64,000 nt of DNA from an uncultured Duncaniella sp. Lineage in GTDB: Bacteria > Bacteroidota > Bacteroidia > Bacteroidales > Muribaculaceae. Numbering within the stretch: the stretch's first letter is position 1; the number at the start of each line of letters is the position of its first letter. The notes beneath the pieces were generated by a model. That model was not told where the DNA came from, did no database searches, and saw only the letters and a list, made by a program, of their open reading frames with translations. Of the stretch, positions 1-7,935 are shown one piece after another. The stretch is from the NCBI GenBank assembly GCA_910586305.1, contig CAJUGS010000005.1, positions 31,541-95,540 on the forward strand. Reading direction: 5' to 3'. The translations under genes were made by a program, and so were the position numbers.

Positions 1-36
1 CTCAACTTCTCTCTCTCAAGTGTATTTATTCCATCT

Positions 37-81
37 GCTCTGTCCATGCGCTCCGGCGGGCCGGCTTGTGACAGACAGAGC
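37..81 (-). terminator. possible hairpin downstream of pnp
   Basis: Eight-base arms (GCTCTGTC at 37-44 and GACAGAGC at 74-81) flank a GC-rich loop that can itself pair (CCGG..CCGG). It lies just after the pnp stop on the minus strand. There is no clear T-run after it, so it may be an RNA-stabilising hairpin or a weak terminator. Confidence 0.3.
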
Positions 82-83
82 GG

Positions 84-2348
84 TTAGTCGCGGTGTTCGC
101 GGGGCGGACGGTTTTCACGGCGGGGACGATCGCCTTCGCGACGCGGGCCACGGTCACGGCCGCCTTCGCGACGCAGACGGTCGCCACGGTCGCCACGGTC
201 GGCACGGGGTGCGCGTTCGCGCTCTACGTAGCCTTCCGGTTTGGGCTGGAGGGCACGCATGGATAGACGGTATTTACCGGTCTTCTTGTCGATTTCGATG
301 AGCTTGACCTCTACCTCGTCACCTTCCTTGAGACCTGAAGCTTCCATGTTTTCGAGGCGGTCCCAAGATATTTCAGATATGTGGAGGAGGCCGTCACGGT
401 TGGGCATAAATTCTACGAATGCGCCAAACTCAAGGATTGAACGTACTTTGCCAGAGTATACTTTGCCCTCTTCGGGAAGTTCGACGATGGCGTTGATGAG
501 CTCGAGAGCCTTGTCGATAGAGGCCTTGTTGGAAGCTGCCACTTCGATGTAGCCGCCATCTTCGATTTCGTCGATGCTGACTGTTGCGCCACTGGCTTCC
601 TGGATGCCCTGTATCACCTTTCCGCCCGGGCCAATCACAGCTCCGATAAGCTCCTTGGGTATGAGCATGGTGACGATGCGGGGCACGTGGGGCTTGTAGT
701 CCTCGCGGGCTGCGGGGATGGTTTCCTGGATTTTGTCGAGGATGTGCAGACGTCCTTCACGAGCTTGGAGAAGAGCCTTCTCGAGTATCTCATAGCTGAG
801 TCCGTCCACCTTGATGTCCATCTGTGTGGCGGTGATACCGTCGCGTGTTCCGGTCACCTTGAAGTCCATGTCGCCGAGATGGTCCTCGTCGCCGAGAATG
901 TCTGAGAGGATGGCGTACTTGCCGGATGCGGAGTCGGAGATGAGTCCCATGGCGATACCGCTGACGGGACGCTTCATCTTCACGCCGGCATCGAGGAGCG
1001 AGAGGGTTCCGGCACATACGGTGGCCATTGAAGAGGAACCGTTGCTCTCAAGGATGTCGCTGACAATACGGCATACGTAGGGGAAGTCGTCGGGAAGCAT
1101 TCTCTTAAGTGCGCGGTGGGCAAGATTGCCGTGGCCCACTTCGCGACGTCCTACTCCGCGGGGAGCACGGGCCTCGCCGGTGGAGAAGGGGGGGAAGTTG
1201 TAGTGGAGAAGGAAGCGCTCGCGGCCCTGGTTGAGCACGTCGTCGAGTATCTTCTCGTCGAGCTTGGTGCCGAGGGTCACTGTGGCAAGGCTCTGGGTCT
1301 CGCCGCGGGTGAACACTGCCGATCCGTGGGGGCCCGGGAGGTAGTCTACCTCACACCAGATGGGGCGTATCTGAGTTGTCTGACGACCGTCGAGACGCAC
1401 GCCTTCGTCGAGAACGCAGCGGCGCATGGCCTCTTTCTCTACGTCGTGGTAGTAACGTTTTACGAGGGGAGTTTTCTCGTCACGCTCCTCTTCGGGAAGT
1501 GATTCGATATATTCCTTGCATATGGCGTCGAAGCTCTCCTGGCGCCAGTGCTTGTCGGCGCTTCCGGCCTTGGCTATGGCGTAGGCTTTGTCGTAGCACT
1601 TTTCACGCACATCCTTGCGGAGGTCTTCGTCGTTTACTTCGTGGCAGTATTCGCGCTTCACGGTTGCACCGGCAGCTTCGGCAAGCTCCATCTGGGCCTT
1701 GCACTGCACTTTGATGGCATCGTGTGCTGCGCGGAGGGCGGCCAGAAGGTCGGCCTCGCTCACTTCGTCCATCTCGCCTTCCACCATCATGATGTTGTCG
1801 TAGGTAGCGCCTACCATCAGTTCCATATCGGCTTTTTCAAGCTGCTCGTAGGTGGGGTTGATGACAAATTCGCCGTTGACGCGGGCCACACGCACTTCGG
1901 AAATGGGACCGTTGAAGGGGATGTCGCTCACAGCCATTGCGGCGGAGGCGGCAAGTCCGGCAAGAGCGTCGGGCATATCAACGCCGTCGGCTGAATACAT
2001 TGTTACCTGGACTATAGTGTCGGCATGATAATTGTCGGGGAAAAGGGGGCGGAGTGCGCGGTCTACCAGACGGGAGGTGAGAATTTCATAGTCGCTTGCA
2101 CGACCTTCGCGCTTGAGGAAGCCGCCCGGGAAACGTCCGTTGGACGAGAATTTTTCTTTGTACTCTACAGTGAGGGGCATGAAATCAACACCCTCTCCGG
2201 CCTCCTTGGCCGAGCATACTGTAGCAAGAAGCATGGTGTTGCCCATGCGTAGTTCTACCGCTCCATCGGCTTGCTTTGCGAGTTTGCCGGTCTCAAGGGT
2301 AATCTGGCGACCGTCAGGCAGCTCGATGGTTTTTTTGATTGGATTCAT
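84..2348 (-). CDS. pnp: polyribonucleotide nucleotidyltransferase (PNPase)
   Basis: This 754-residue protein is a phosphorolytic 3'-5' exoribonuclease of mRNA decay that acts as a cytoplasmic trimer. Two RNase PH-like halves are visible (roughly residues 1-210 and 315-550), followed by a KH domain with its GxxG loop (IGPGGKVI, near 575) and an S1 domain (VYSGKVRSILEFGAFVEF, near 635-700). The start ATG precedes NPIKKTIELPDGR, a normal PNPase N-terminus. From about residue 703 there is an arginine-, glycine- and aspartate-rich tail built of RGD and RR(E/D) steps, absent from E. coli PNPase. It may be an extra RNA-binding arm. The gene has its own promoter-like -7 element 96 bp upstream of the ATG and is separated from prfB by a long hairpin. 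Confidence 0.97.
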   Translation of the reverse strand: MNPIKKTIELPDGRQITLETGKLAKQADGAVELRMGNTMLLATVCSAKEAGEGVDFMPLTVEYKEKFSSNGRFPGGFLKREGRASDYEILTSRLVDRALRPLFPDNYHADTIVQVTMYSADGVDMPDALAGLAASAAMAVSDIPFNGPISEVRVARVNGEFVINPTYEQLEKADMELMVGATYDNIMMVEGEMDEVSEADLLAALRAAHDAIKVQCKAQMELAEAAGATVKREYCHEVNDEDLRKDVREKCYDKAYAIAKAGSADKHWRQESFDAICKEYIESLPEEERDEKTPLVKRYYHDVEKEAMRRCVLDEGVRLDGRQTTQIRPIWCEVDYLPGPHGSAVFTRGETQSLATVTLGTKLDEKILDDVLNQGRERFLLHYNFPPFSTGEARAPRGVGRREVGHGNLAHRALKRMLPDDFPYVCRIVSDILESNGSSSMATVCAGTLSLLDAGVKMKRPVSGIAMGLISDSASGKYAILSDILGDEDHLGDMDFKVTGTRDGITATQMDIKVDGLSYEILEKALLQAREGRLHILDKIQETIPAAREDYKPHVPRIVTMLIPKELIGAVIGPGGKVIQGIQEASGATVSIDEIEDGGYIEVAASNKASIDKALELINAIVELPEEGKVYSGKVRSILEFGAFVEFMPNRDGLLHISEISWDRLENMEASGLKEGDEVEVKLIEIDKKTGKYRLSMRALQPKPEGYVERERAPRADRGDRGDRLRREGGRDRGPRREGDRPRRENRPPREHRD

Positions 2349-2443
2349 AAAATACTCTGGTTCAGCTTTTTAATTTCGTCGTTTTTGCAGCTTAAGAAAT
2401 GTGTTATGGACGTGCAGTAGGATCACGACTACACATTTGTGAG

Positions 2444-2474
2444 CAAAGATACAATTTTTTTTTTGAAAATCATT
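2444..2474 (-). promoter_or_regulatory. promoter of pnp
   Basis: On the minus strand TATCTTTG (2451-2444) matches the Bacteroidetes -7 consensus TAnnTTTG. The -33 position (AATG, 2474-2471) is weak. It implies an approximately 90-nt leader for pnp. Confidence 0.5.
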
Positions 2475-2546
2475 GTCTTTTAGCAACCTTTTGCTTTTAA
2501 TACATCTAATTAGCGTATAATCAACGATGATTGTGCCTTAAAATGC

Positions 2547-2615
2547 GACATTATGCTATGTACAGACCCCGTCGGTACACTCGGTGCCAACGGGGTCTGT
2601 ACATAGCATAATGTC
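2547..2615 (-). terminator. very long perfect hairpin after prfB
   Basis: Two 26-base arms (2547-2572 and 2590-2615) are exact reverse complements around a 17-base loop. The loop can add five more pairs, one of them G-T (GGTAC with GTGCC). It begins 9 bp past the prfB stop on the minus strand and so probably ends the prfB transcript. The stem is far longer than a usual intrinsic terminator, and only a short TTTT run lies beyond it (CGCATTTTAAGG on the minus strand). Confidence 0.6.
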
Positions 2616-2624
2616 TTAATCAGC

Positions 2625-3741
2625 CTATTCTTCGTTGCCTGCAAATTCCATGAGGTAGGCTTTGATGAACGGATCGAGATCGCCGTCCATTACACCACCC
2701 ACATCTGAGGTCTGATGGCCTGTACGGTGGTCTTTTACGCGGCGGTCGTCAAATACGTATGAGCGTATCTGTGAACCCCACTCGATTTTCATCTTTCCGG
2801 CCTCGATCTTTGCCTGTTCCTGCAGACGGTGTTGCAGCTCCTTGTCATATAGGATGGAGCGGAGTTGCCTCATGGCATTCTCCTTGTTCTTTGGCTGGTC
2901 GCGGGTCTCGGTGTTCTCGATGAGGATTTCTTCCTGTTCACCGGTGTAAGGGTCGGTGAACTGGTAGCGGAGACGCACACCTGATTCCACCTTGTTGACG
3001 TTCTGTCCGCCGGCACCTCCCGAGCGGAAGGTGTCCCATGACAGAAGTGCCGGATCTACTTTTACTTCGATAGTGTCGTCGACGAGAGGAGTGACGAATA
3101 CCGATGCAAACGAGGTCATGCGCTTGCCTTGGGCGTTGTAGGGTGAGACGCGCACAAGGCGGTGAACTCCGTTCTCGCTTTTGAGATAGCCGTAAGCAAA
3201 GTCACCCTCAACATTTATTGTGCATGATTTGATACCTGCCTCGTCGCCTTCGAGTATGTTGGCCACAGAAGTCTTGTAGCCGTGGTCCTCACACCAGCGG
3301 AGATACATTCTCATGAGCATCTGTGCCCAGTCCTGGCTCTCGGTACCTCCTGCTCCGGAGTTGATCTTCAGTACCACTCCGAGTTTGTCTTCCTCGCGGC
3401 GCAGCATATTGCGGAGCTCAAGTTTCTCGATTTTTGTGATACACTCGGCATAGAGGGCATCGAGTTCGGCTTCTTCCACAAGTCCTTCTTTTATGAAGTC
3501 CCATGCGATGGAGAGTTCGTCGACTGCTTTCTCGACTTCCTCGTATCCGTTTATCCAGCCCTGGAGGTCCTTGATTTTTTTCATCTGCACCTGTGCTTCC
3601 TTTGGGTGTTCCCAGAAGTCGGGCACATGAGTGCGGAGTTCTTCTTCTTCTACTTGGATTTTCTTGTTGTCGACGTCAAAGATACCTCCTCAACGCGAGC
3701 TTGCGTTCAAAAGTCTCTTTTAGCTGTTCCTGTGTGATCAT
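2625..3741 (-). CDS. prfB: peptide chain release factor 2, programmed +1 frameshift
   Basis: RF2 releases peptides at UGA and UAA codons. The gene is read in two frames. ATG at 3741 opens a 21-codon leader (MITQEQLKETFERKLALRRYL) that meets an in-frame TGA at 3678-3676. The site AGGAGG-TAT-CTT-TGA-C is the classic RF2 slippery site. After a +1 shift translation continues DVDNKKIQVEEEEL and on to a 371-residue protein, normal for RF2. The GGQ catalytic motif (SGGAGGQNVNK, about residues 244-246) and the stop-codon-recognition loop (SPY, near 199-201, against SPF in E. coli) are present. The gene ends in TAG. No clear promoter is seen between the tig terminator and prfB. Confidence 0.96.
3676..3690 (-). 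promoter_or_regulatory. RF2 autoregulatory frameshift site
   Basis: The minus strand reads AGGAGGTATCTTTGAC: an internal Shine-Dalgarno-like hexamer, 3-nt spacing, slippery CTT and in-frame TGA followed by C. Low RF2 lets the ribosome slip +1 at the UGA, which is the known autoregulation of prfB. Confidence 0.95.
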
Positions 3742-3773
3742 TTTTGTGGTCTTTTAGGGAAACGGTTAGAAAA

Positions 3774-3809
3774 TAAAATGGGACGCACTCTCAGTGGGGG
3801 TGCGTCCCA
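3774..3809 (-). terminator. intrinsic terminator of tig
   Basis: Ten-base arms TGGGACGCAC (3779-3788) and GTGCGTCCCA (3800-3809) follow the tig stop. On the minus strand the stem is followed by TTTTATTTT, a typical intrinsic terminator. Confidence 0.85.
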
Positions 3810-3831
3810 AATTGGATGTATGAATACTACG

Positions 3832-5172
3832 TTAGATATTCTTTGCTATCTCTTTGAAGTTGTCGAGCGACACTGTCTGCTTGTCGAGTGTTACAGTGTT
3901 CTCGATAGCGTCGTAGAGCTTGGAGGTGAGCACGTTCTGGGCTATCTGGTTGCGAACCTCGGCCTTCTCGAGCTGCTCCTTGGCGTAGCGGGCAATGATT
4001 TCGTCATCGATGCCGGCCATGCCATACTGGGCAAACTGACGGGCGGTGAGCAGTTTGGCTGTCTCAAGGATTTCTTCGTCGGTCACCTTCACTTCGAGTG
4101 CTGCAAGAAGGTTGGCCTCGATGATTTCGTGCTTGATGCCTGCTTCCTGAGCCTTGAAGGCCTCTTCGGGGTTCTCAGCCTCGGCGAAGAAGAGCTTCTT
4201 CATGGTCTCGGCGGGGATGTTCATGTCGCCATATTTCTCCATCATAGCCTTGTCGAAGGTGTTGCGGAAAAGGATGTGGCTGTTCTGGGCAAGCTCGTTG
4301 GCGATGAGGTCCTTCACAGCTGCGCGATATTCCTCTTCGTTGTGAACCTTGTCTTCGCCGAATACGGTGGTGAAGTATTCCTCGTTTAGCTCGGCGGGGA
4401 TGTTTACGATGATTTCAGAGATGTTCATCTCGAAGTCGCCCTTGATGTCGCCGGCGATTTCCTTGTCTACATGGAGCATGGAAGCGAGTTCGCCTACGTT
4501 GCCGTCGGTGGCTTTCCAGGGGTTGAACACCACCTTGTCGCCGGGTTTCTTTCCGTTAAACTTGGCGGTCTCTTCCTTGTCCTTGAAGTAGAGGGGGAAC
4601 ACGATGCCGTCGGTCACCTGGATGGCGCCTTCGTTTGTGTTTACGCTTCCGTCCTCGTTGAGCTGCATGATAGAGCCTTTCACCACGCCGTCCTCGGTCA
4701 TTTCCTCGCCGGGCTTCTGGGTGCCGAAACGCTTGCGCATATTCTTGTCCTGCTCGTTGATCATCTCTTCGGTCACTTCGATCTCATAGTAGGGATAGTG
4801 GTCGTCAGAGCTGGGTTTGATGTCGAGCTGGGGCATCAGAGCTATGTCATATTTGAACTCCTGGTCGCCTTCCTCGATGACTTCCTTCACTTCTACGGGG
4901 AGGGGATGTCCCATGACGCGGAGGTCGTTCTCCTGGATATAGTCGATAACGGCGCGATATACAGTGTCGTTGATTACATCGCTGGTGACGTGCTTGCCGA
5001 AGCGGCGCTTCAGTTCGCCGAAGGGGACGTGGCCTTTGCGGAAGCCGGGAATCACGTGGGTGCGTCCGATTTCCTTGATTTTCTTGGTGGCTTCGTCCTT
5101 ATAGTCGCTCTCGGTGATGGCTACGGTAAGACGAAGCTCAACGGGAGAGAGTTCTTCCTTGGTAATGTTCAT
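3832..5172 (-). CDS. tig: trigger factor
   Basis: This 446-residue ribosome-associated chaperone binds nascent chains at the exit tunnel. The ribosome-docking signature GFRKGHVPFGELKRRFGK sits near residues 44-61 (family GFRxGxxP). A central FKBP-like region (from about 150) is divergent, as in other Bacteroidetes trigger factors, and the helical C-terminal chaperone arms follow. The gene has its own strong promoter and a strong terminator, so it is probably transcribed alone. Confidence 0.95.
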   Translation of the reverse strand: MNITKEELSPVELRLTVAITESDYKDEATKKIKEIGRTHVIPGFRKGHVPFGELKRRFGKHVTSDVINDTVYRAVIDYIQENDLRVMGHPLPVEVKEVIEEGDQEFKYDIALMPQLDIKPSSDDHYPYYEIEVTEEMINEQDKNMRKRFGTQKPGEEMTEDGVVKGSIMQLNEDGSVNTNEGAIQVTDGIVFPLYFKDKEETAKFNGKKPGDKVVFNPWKATDGNVGELASMLHVDKEIAGDIKGDFEMNISEIIVNIPAELNEEYFTTVFGEDKVHNEEEYRAAVKDLIANELAQNSHILFRNTFDKAMMEKYGDMNIPAETMKKLFFAEAENPEEAFKAQEAGIKHEIIEANLLAALEVKVTDEEILETAKLLTARQFAQYGMAGIDDEIIARYAKEQLEKAEVRNQIAQNVLTSKLYDAIENTVTLDKQTVSLDNFKEIAKNI

Positions 5173-5268
5173 TGTCTGAGTGAGTAATTATCTGATTTTG
5201 TTAATATTTACAACGTTTGTCTGTTGGGAATGTTGCACCGTGAGGACACAACACACCTATTTAAAGCG

Positions 5269-5300
5269 CAAAATTAACAAAAAATGTGCAAATAGACAAA
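5269..5300 (-). promoter_or_regulatory. promoter of tig
   Basis: Minus strand: TTTG (5300-5297), 20 bp, TAATTTTG (5276-5269). This is a complete match to the Bacteroidetes TTTG / TAnnTTTG promoter. It predicts a leader of roughly 90 nt. Confidence 0.8.
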
Positions 5301-5306
5301 TCCTAT

Positions 5307-7826
5307 TTATCTGGCTACGTGCTTCACTGTCACTGAGCCTTGGCGGAGGATGTATATGCCAGGGGTGAGTTTGGCGTCGGTCACTGTCGTGAATACTCCG
5401 AGCGAAACGCCCGAGAGGGTGAACACTTCGGCCGGAGCCTGAGGGTCGAAGGCTTCGTGACGGCCGGTTGCGATGTCGGTGAGAGCGCTGCCGGGTTCTC
5501 CGCCATAGACGGCAAACGAACCGGCGGGAATTGTGATGCCATCGGCTGTCGGTGACGGGGTGCCGTCATATCCGTGGGCAAGGAGGGTGTACCGGCTGTC
5601 GGCAAGATTGACGGTGGCGCCTGTCAACGGATTGACAGGCATGGGCAGTGTGGCTGCGTCGCTCACCGACGGGTTGACAAGCAGGTAGAGCTCGGTCCGG
5701 TCGTTGGCAAGTGCTATGTAGCGTCCGGCCCAGTCCTTGAGTTCCACAGTAGTAGCCGCGCCCTCGGCAAATAGTGATGAGTAGCGCGAGCGTATGTCGC
5801 ATAGAGCCGCATAGGTGTCGTGAAGACCCTTGCGGTCAGCATCCTTGAGGAGGTTCCAGTTCACTTTCTTGGGGCGGGTGTCATTGCCCGACTCGTTTTT
5901 TGTTGTCTCTCCGTTGCCAAGTTCTTCAAACTGCCATATCATGTGGGCACCCGGTGTGAGAAGCATCTGGGCGGCAAGAGAGCCGAGACGTTTCATGATC
6001 ACCTTGGTCTTTCCCTTCACGCCGTCGGCTCCGTATTTGTTGGCTTTGAAAGCCACACGCTCTTCATCGTGGCTCTCGGCATAGCTTACGGTCGATCCCC
6101 ATATGCGCGAGTCGAGGGGTGCATAGAAACGGTTGAGGTCGGCGTTGGAGGGATAGCCCATGACATATTCACACGCCTGGTAGTTTATGTTGGCCCAGTT
6201 GGTCTCGCCATCTTTGGCCATTTCGTTTTCTTCCTCGGCACCTGCGAGATTTTCGTTGATGAAATATACGTCGGGGTTTATTTCGACCATTTTGTCGCGG
6301 AGCGATTTCATACGTGCCACGCGTGTAGCATTGAAGCGGTTGGTATTTGCTTCCGATGGGTTGCCCCACGTGTTGGTGGCTGCGTCGTAGGGTGTGTCAT
6401 AGCTTGAGTTGTCACCGAGGCCTTTCACAAGGTCAAATCGGAATCCGTCGGCCTTGTATTCGGTCATCCAGTAGGCAAGGGCGTCATGCCACTGCTGCTG
6501 CACCATTTCGCAGTCCTGGTTCCAGTCGTTGAGCACACTGTAGGAGTGTGGGGCGGAGCTGTTGTAGAAAGGGGTGTTGTTGCGGGTGTACATACCGTAC
6601 CATGGATGTAGTCCGTCCGACTGGTTGAGTACGATATCGAGAATCACGGCCATACCGCGTTCGTGGGCACTGTCGATTAGAGCGCGGTAGTCATCTGGTG
6701 TGCCGTAGGCTTTGTCGGGGGCCATATAAAAGTTCGGATTGTAACCCCACGAGTTATTGCCGTTGAATTCCATGATGGGTAACAGCTCGATGGCGTTTAC
6801 ACCGAGCTCTTTGAGATAGTCGAGCTTCTCGATGGCGCCTTTCACGGTGCCGTTGCCGAGTGCGCGTCCTTCCGAACCGGTGAAATCGCGGAGCAGCAGC
6901 TCATATATGATGAGATCGCTTTGAGCCACTCCCTTGAAATCGGTCACTTTCCAGTCATACTTGTCGCGGTCGGAGTTGTAGACAGCTACGGCAATGTCGC
7001 TCACGACTTCCGAGGGATAGGCCGGAAGATTCGGGAAGACTTCGGGAGAGATGTATTGGTCGTTCCACGGGTCGAGTACAAGGCGGGCATACGGATCGCC
7101 TGTCTGTGTGGCTCCGTCCACGATGTAATAGTAGGGATAGTCTTTTCCTTTCTCGAGTCCGCTCACTGTGGTCCAGAAGTATCGGAATCCATTGTAGTCC
7201 TGATAGTTCATGGCGTCGGCTGCCGATGATGGTGTGTAGTCGTTCCATGCTCCTGCTATGGCCACGTTGCTTTTGGCAGGTGCGCCGAGACAGAATGTGA
7301 CAGTTCCGTCGGGGTTTTCCACGGCTCCCATGCGGGGAGTCCCACCCGGATATTCAACGGACTTTGATTCGGGAAATCCGGCAGGAAATACGTTGACTAT
7401 CACGTTGCCTCCGGTAGCTGTCTTGGCAGAGATGTTGCCTTTTTCGTCACGGAAAACGAATGCGAGGGCTTTGATCTGCTCAGAAGCATCGGTCACGCCA
7501 TAGAATTCGCGAATGTTGTCGATGTGCAGAGTCCAGGTGTTGTTGCCGTCTTCGGTCATCTTGTATTTTGCCTGGTTGTCTCCCCAGGTGGGAGAGTATT
7601 TCCAGTCTGAGCAGTCCTTGCTCGACGATGTGATGAGGCCTGTGTGGGCAAATACATCTCCTGTGCGGTCAAATAGGGCCCGGTTGCCGCCGTCGGCGTG
7701 GAATGTGATTGTCACGGCGTTGTCTGATGTCGTGAGGATAGCCGGCTGGGTGGTGACGGTCTGTGCGTTCACCGTGGATGTGGTCGCGAGGGCCACGCTC
7801 CAGAGTAGGGCGCGCGAAATTTTCAT
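5307..7826 (-). CDS. secreted GH13 alpha-amylase family glycosidase with sorting-type C-terminus
   Basis: This is an 839-residue exported glycoside hydrolase acting on alpha-glucans. A signal peptide (MKISRALLWSVALATTSTVNAQ, 1-22) is followed by two beta-sandwich/E-set-like modules (to about 300). A GH13 barrel follows with the nucleophile Asp in GFRFDLVKG (about 465), acid/base Glu in FINENLAG (about 521) and the third Asp in ESHDEER (about 584). The last residues (FTLSGVSLG...TPGIYILRQGSVTVKHVA) resemble a type A C-terminal domain for type IX secretion, which would place it at the cell surface or outside. Exact specificity (amylase, pullulanase, debranching) cannot be read from sequence. 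No Sus-type transporter genes adjoin it. Confidence 0.9.
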   Translation of the reverse strand: MKISRALLWSVALATTSTVNAQTVTTQPAILTTSDNAVTITFHADGGNRALFDRTGDVFAHTGLITSSSKDCSDWKYSPTWGDNQAKYKMTEDGNNTWTLHIDNIREFYGVTDASEQIKALAFVFRDEKGNISAKTATGGNVIVNVFPAGFPESKSVEYPGGTPRMGAVENPDGTVTFCLGAPAKSNVAIAGAWNDYTPSSAADAMNYQDYNGFRYFWTTVSGLEKGKDYPYYYIVDGATQTGDPYARLVLDPWNDQYISPEVFPNLPAYPSEVVSDIAVAVYNSDRDKYDWKVTDFKGVAQSDLIIYELLLRDFTGSEGRALGNGTVKGAIEKLDYLKELGVNAIELLPIMEFNGNNSWGYNPNFYMAPDKAYGTPDDYRALIDSAHERGMAVILDIVLNQSDGLHPWYGMYTRNNTPFYNSSAPHSYSVLNDWNQDCEMVQQQWHDALAYWMTEYKADGFRFDLVKGLGDNSSYDTPYDAATNTWGNPSEANTNRFNATRVARMKSLRDKMVEINPDVYFINENLAGAEEENEMAKDGETNWANINYQACEYVMGYPSNADLNRFYAPLDSRIWGSTVSYAESHDEERVAFKANKYGADGVKGKTKVIMKRLGSLAAQMLLTPGAHMIWQFEELGNGETTKNESGNDTRPKKVNWNLLKDADRKGLHDTYAALCDIRSRYSSLFAEGAATTVELKDWAGRYIALANDRTELYLLVNPSVSDAATLPMPVNPLTGATVNLADSRYTLLAHGYDGTPSPTADGITIPAGSFAVYGGEPGSALTDIATGRHEAFDPQAPAEVFTLSGVSLGVFTTVTDAKLTPGIYILRQGSVTVKHVAR

Positions 7827-7848
7827 GTTGTTCGATTTGGTAAAAAGA

Positions 7849-7875
7849 AAGTATGATATAAAGAAGTATGATATA
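7849..7875. repeat. 15-bp direct repeat upstream of the GH13 gene
   Basis: AAGTATGATATA occurs at 7849-7860 and 7864-7875, a period of 15 bp. It lies 23-49 bp upstream of the amylase start codon, where an activator could bind, and is followed by a G/A-rich tract to about 7922. Confidence 0.6.
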
Positions 7876-7935
7876 GCGGAAAGTGTGGAGAGAGAGTGGG
7901 GGGGGAGAAGAGAGAGGGAGGATTCAGGTGTGAGG

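Noticed and set aside
3676..3678. In-frame TGA making prfB look like a pseudogene or sequencing error
   Set aside because: The surrounding AGGAGG..CTT TGA C is the conserved programmed frameshift of RF2.
4471..5187. 238-codon open frame antisense to tig
   Set aside because: Complete overlap with a confidently assigned gene and low-complexity valine/leucine-rich product; a shadow.
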